A stretch of 8,806 bases of DNA, from the NCBI GenBank assembly GCA_947177535.1, contig CAMWUV010000017.1, forward strand, positions 1 through 8,806, read 5' to 3'. Source of the DNA: an uncultured Mycoplasma sp. (lineage in GTDB: Bacteria; Bacillota_I; Bacilli_A; Mycoplasmatales; Mycoplasmoidaceae). This document shows, in pieces, positions 7,477-8,806 of this stretch. Position numbers and translations under genes: made by a program. A model generated the notes under the pieces. That model ran no database searches. It was not told where the DNA came from and saw only the letters and a program-made list of their open reading frames with translations. How positions within the stretch are numbered: the first letter of the stretch is position 1; every line of letters starts with the position of its first letter.

Positions 7477-7514
7477 TAATAATTTCTAAAAATAAATTTG
7501 ATATTTATACATTA

Positions 7515-8105
7515 CTAATAAATTTTTATAATACCATATTCTGAAATTATTTTTTGTCTATAATAATCCCAGCAAGTTTTCACTTTATAATATGAGAGTT
7601 TTAGCATTTTTGATATTGATTCATATGTATATCCTTCTTTTTTTAATTTATAAATTTTTTTAAATAATAATGATTTTGTCATTTTAACCCCATATTCAAA
7701 TTCCTTTATATTCTTAAAAATTTGATCACAATAAAAATCATTTTTTGGCAAAAATAATTCATTATTTATTGCTAGTAAATTCATTGGAATTTTTGATTTT
7801 TCTATTTTTCTAATTTCATTTCTAAAAAAATTAAAAACAGAATAATAAAGTCAACGTATTGCATCTTTTTTATTAAGTTTATAACTATTAATTAATTCTC
7901 AAAATTTTGAGTACCCCATATGCACCAAATCATCATATTCAATAAATTTAAATTTTTTATTAATTAATTTGATTGCAGTTTTAGAAATTAAATAAAAATA
8001 AAGTTCATTTAAAATATTTTTTAAAAATGAACTTTTTTCAAATTTGTATAAATAAATACATTCATTTCAATCAATTAAACCATCTTTATAAATTTTTCTA
8101 TTCAT
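7515..8105 (-). CDS. Divergent sigma-70 family protein, SigH-like
   Basis: A 196-aa protein once UGA is read as Trp13, Trp69 and Trp85; Trp179 is the window's only UGG in an intact gene. Residues 57-101 (YDDLVHMGYSKFWELI, then VFNFFRNEIRKIEK) fit sigma region 2, the -10-binding and core-binding part. KIPMNLLAINNE (105-116) resembles the linker HIPLNSYVSL that follows region 2 in B. subtilis SigH. Residues 145-187 (LKKEGYTYESISKMLKL, then KVKTCWDYYRQKI) fit the region 4 helix-turn-helix. Its place between rlmB and rplK is that of sigH in Bacillus. It starts 2 nt after the rlmB stop with no ribosome binding site, so translation is probably coupled. The ATG at 8103-8105 is chosen because the reading continues unbroken upstream of the internal Met108. 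Family membership is judged by eye; a non-sigma helix-turn-helix protein remains possible. Confidence 0.7.
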
Positions 8106-8107
8106 TT

Positions 8108-8806
8108 TTATAGTATAAATTGCAAGTAATAAATAGCAATTGCACAAGAAGATGCAACATTCAAAGATTGCACTTGATTAGACATTTCAATCTGAATCAA
8201 AAAATCGGATTCTTTTTTAATTAAAGGTGAAACACCTTTATTTTCATTTCCAATTATCAAAACTAAATTTTTTATATCAGTTTTAAATTCAGATAATTTT
8301 ACTGCCTTCTCATCAATTACAGCAGAAATAGATCAAAAATTTTCTTTTTTTAATTTATTAAGCACTTCAAATAAATTTGTGGCTTTAAAAAAGTTTAAAT
8401 AATTTGCAGATCCTAAACTTGTTTTTAAAACTGTATCATTAATTTGTATTTGATTATGTTTTTTAAAAATAATACCTGCAACATCAAATGCTTTGCAAGT
8501 TCTACAAATAGCACCAAAATTTCCTGGATCTTGAATTTCATCCAATATTAGGATGATATTTTTTTCTTTTTTGTTAAGATTAATTCTTTTCATAAATTCA
8601 TCAAAATTTGTTGTTATTCCAAAGGGACTAGAATCTGATATTCCCATAATGTATTGATGATTTATTTCATATTCATTAAAAAAATTTTTATCTACTTTAT
8701 GTAAAATAATATTTTTTTGTTTCAACAAAAAAATTTCATCAAAATATGAAACATAATAAACTTCTTTTAAGTCATTATTATAAAAAGCATCTAAAACAGC
8801 TTTTTT
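8108..8806 (-). CDS. rlmB: SPOUT 23S rRNA 2'-O-methyltransferase, RlmB/TrmH family (5' end missing)
   Basis: 232 residues are visible. The right edge cuts off the start, but the first residues KKAVLDAFYNN correspond to the IYGxxAVxEAL opening of the family, so only about ten residues are missing. Residues up to about 75 form the L30e-like substrate-binding domain. The SPOUT knot follows with motif 1 LDEIQDPGNFGAICRTCKAF, motif 2 LVLIIGNENKGVSP and motif 3 IEMSNQVQSLNVASSCAIA. These supply the catalytic Asn/Arg and the knotted S-adenosylmethionine site. RlmB methylates the ribose of a G in the 23S peptidyl-transferase region; the exact target here is inferred. One UGA (8333-8335) encodes Trp in NFWSISAV. 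It is followed after 2 nt by the sigma-like gene. Confidence 0.9.

Noticed and set aside
7515..7784. A separate 89-aa gene starting at Met108 of the sigma-like protein
   Set aside because: The frame continues upstream through UGA-Trp codons to an ATG 2 nt after the rlmB stop, and that upstream part carries the region-2-like block.
1..8806. CRISPR array, tRNA genes, insertion sequences
   Set aside because: I saw no regularly spaced repeats, cloverleaf-like segments, transposase motifs or terminal inverted repeats in the window.

Overview
The window is about 8.8 kb of very AT-rich DNA from a mollicute (Mycoplasma/Spiroplasma relatives) using genetic code 4. UGA must be read as Trp: in-frame UGA codons interrupt EF-Tu, EF-G, S7, L1, the sigma-like protein, the LRR protein and the 23S methyltransferase, several at sites where these families carry Trp. 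I count 12 UGA and one UGG Trp codon in the intact genes. The genus cannot be fixed by eye.

Layout. All large genes are on the minus strand, so each operon reads right to left. (1) Positions 1-229: the first 17 codons of a probably exported protein with a near-consensus promoter, behind the terminator of tuf. (2) 227-4532: the str operon rpsL-rpsG-fusA-tuf in classical order. It has a promoter before rpsL, short gaps between the first three genes, and a 127-nt gap with its own candidate -10 before tuf. (3) 4658-5060: a decayed gene for a protein with a signal-peptide-like start, keeping its ribosome binding site and terminator. (4) 5048-5370: a gene-free stretch with a 21-bp tandem repeat. 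(5) 5371-5829: the only plus-strand gene, a small BspA-type leucine-rich-repeat protein. (6) 5867-7368: rplK-rplA, with a structured leader before rplK and a long Lys-rich tail on L1; a bidirectional terminator separates rplA from the LRR gene. (7) 7515-8806: a divergent sigma-70-type gene 2 nt downstream of an rlmB/trmH-type 23S rRNA 2'-O-methyltransferase that runs off the right edge.

How it fits together. Most of the window is translation machinery: S12 and S7 of the small subunit, L11 and L1 of the large subunit, the factors EF-Tu and EF-G that work at the L11 GTPase centre, and an rRNA methyltransferase. The order rlmB - sigma-like gene - rplK - rplA recalls the Bacillus subtilis order rlmB-rae1-sigH-rpmGB-secE-nusG-rplK-rplA with the middle genes lost. 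This suggests the sigma-like gene is a remnant or relative of SigH. It is the most interesting item in the window, followed by the rplK leader and the L1 tail.
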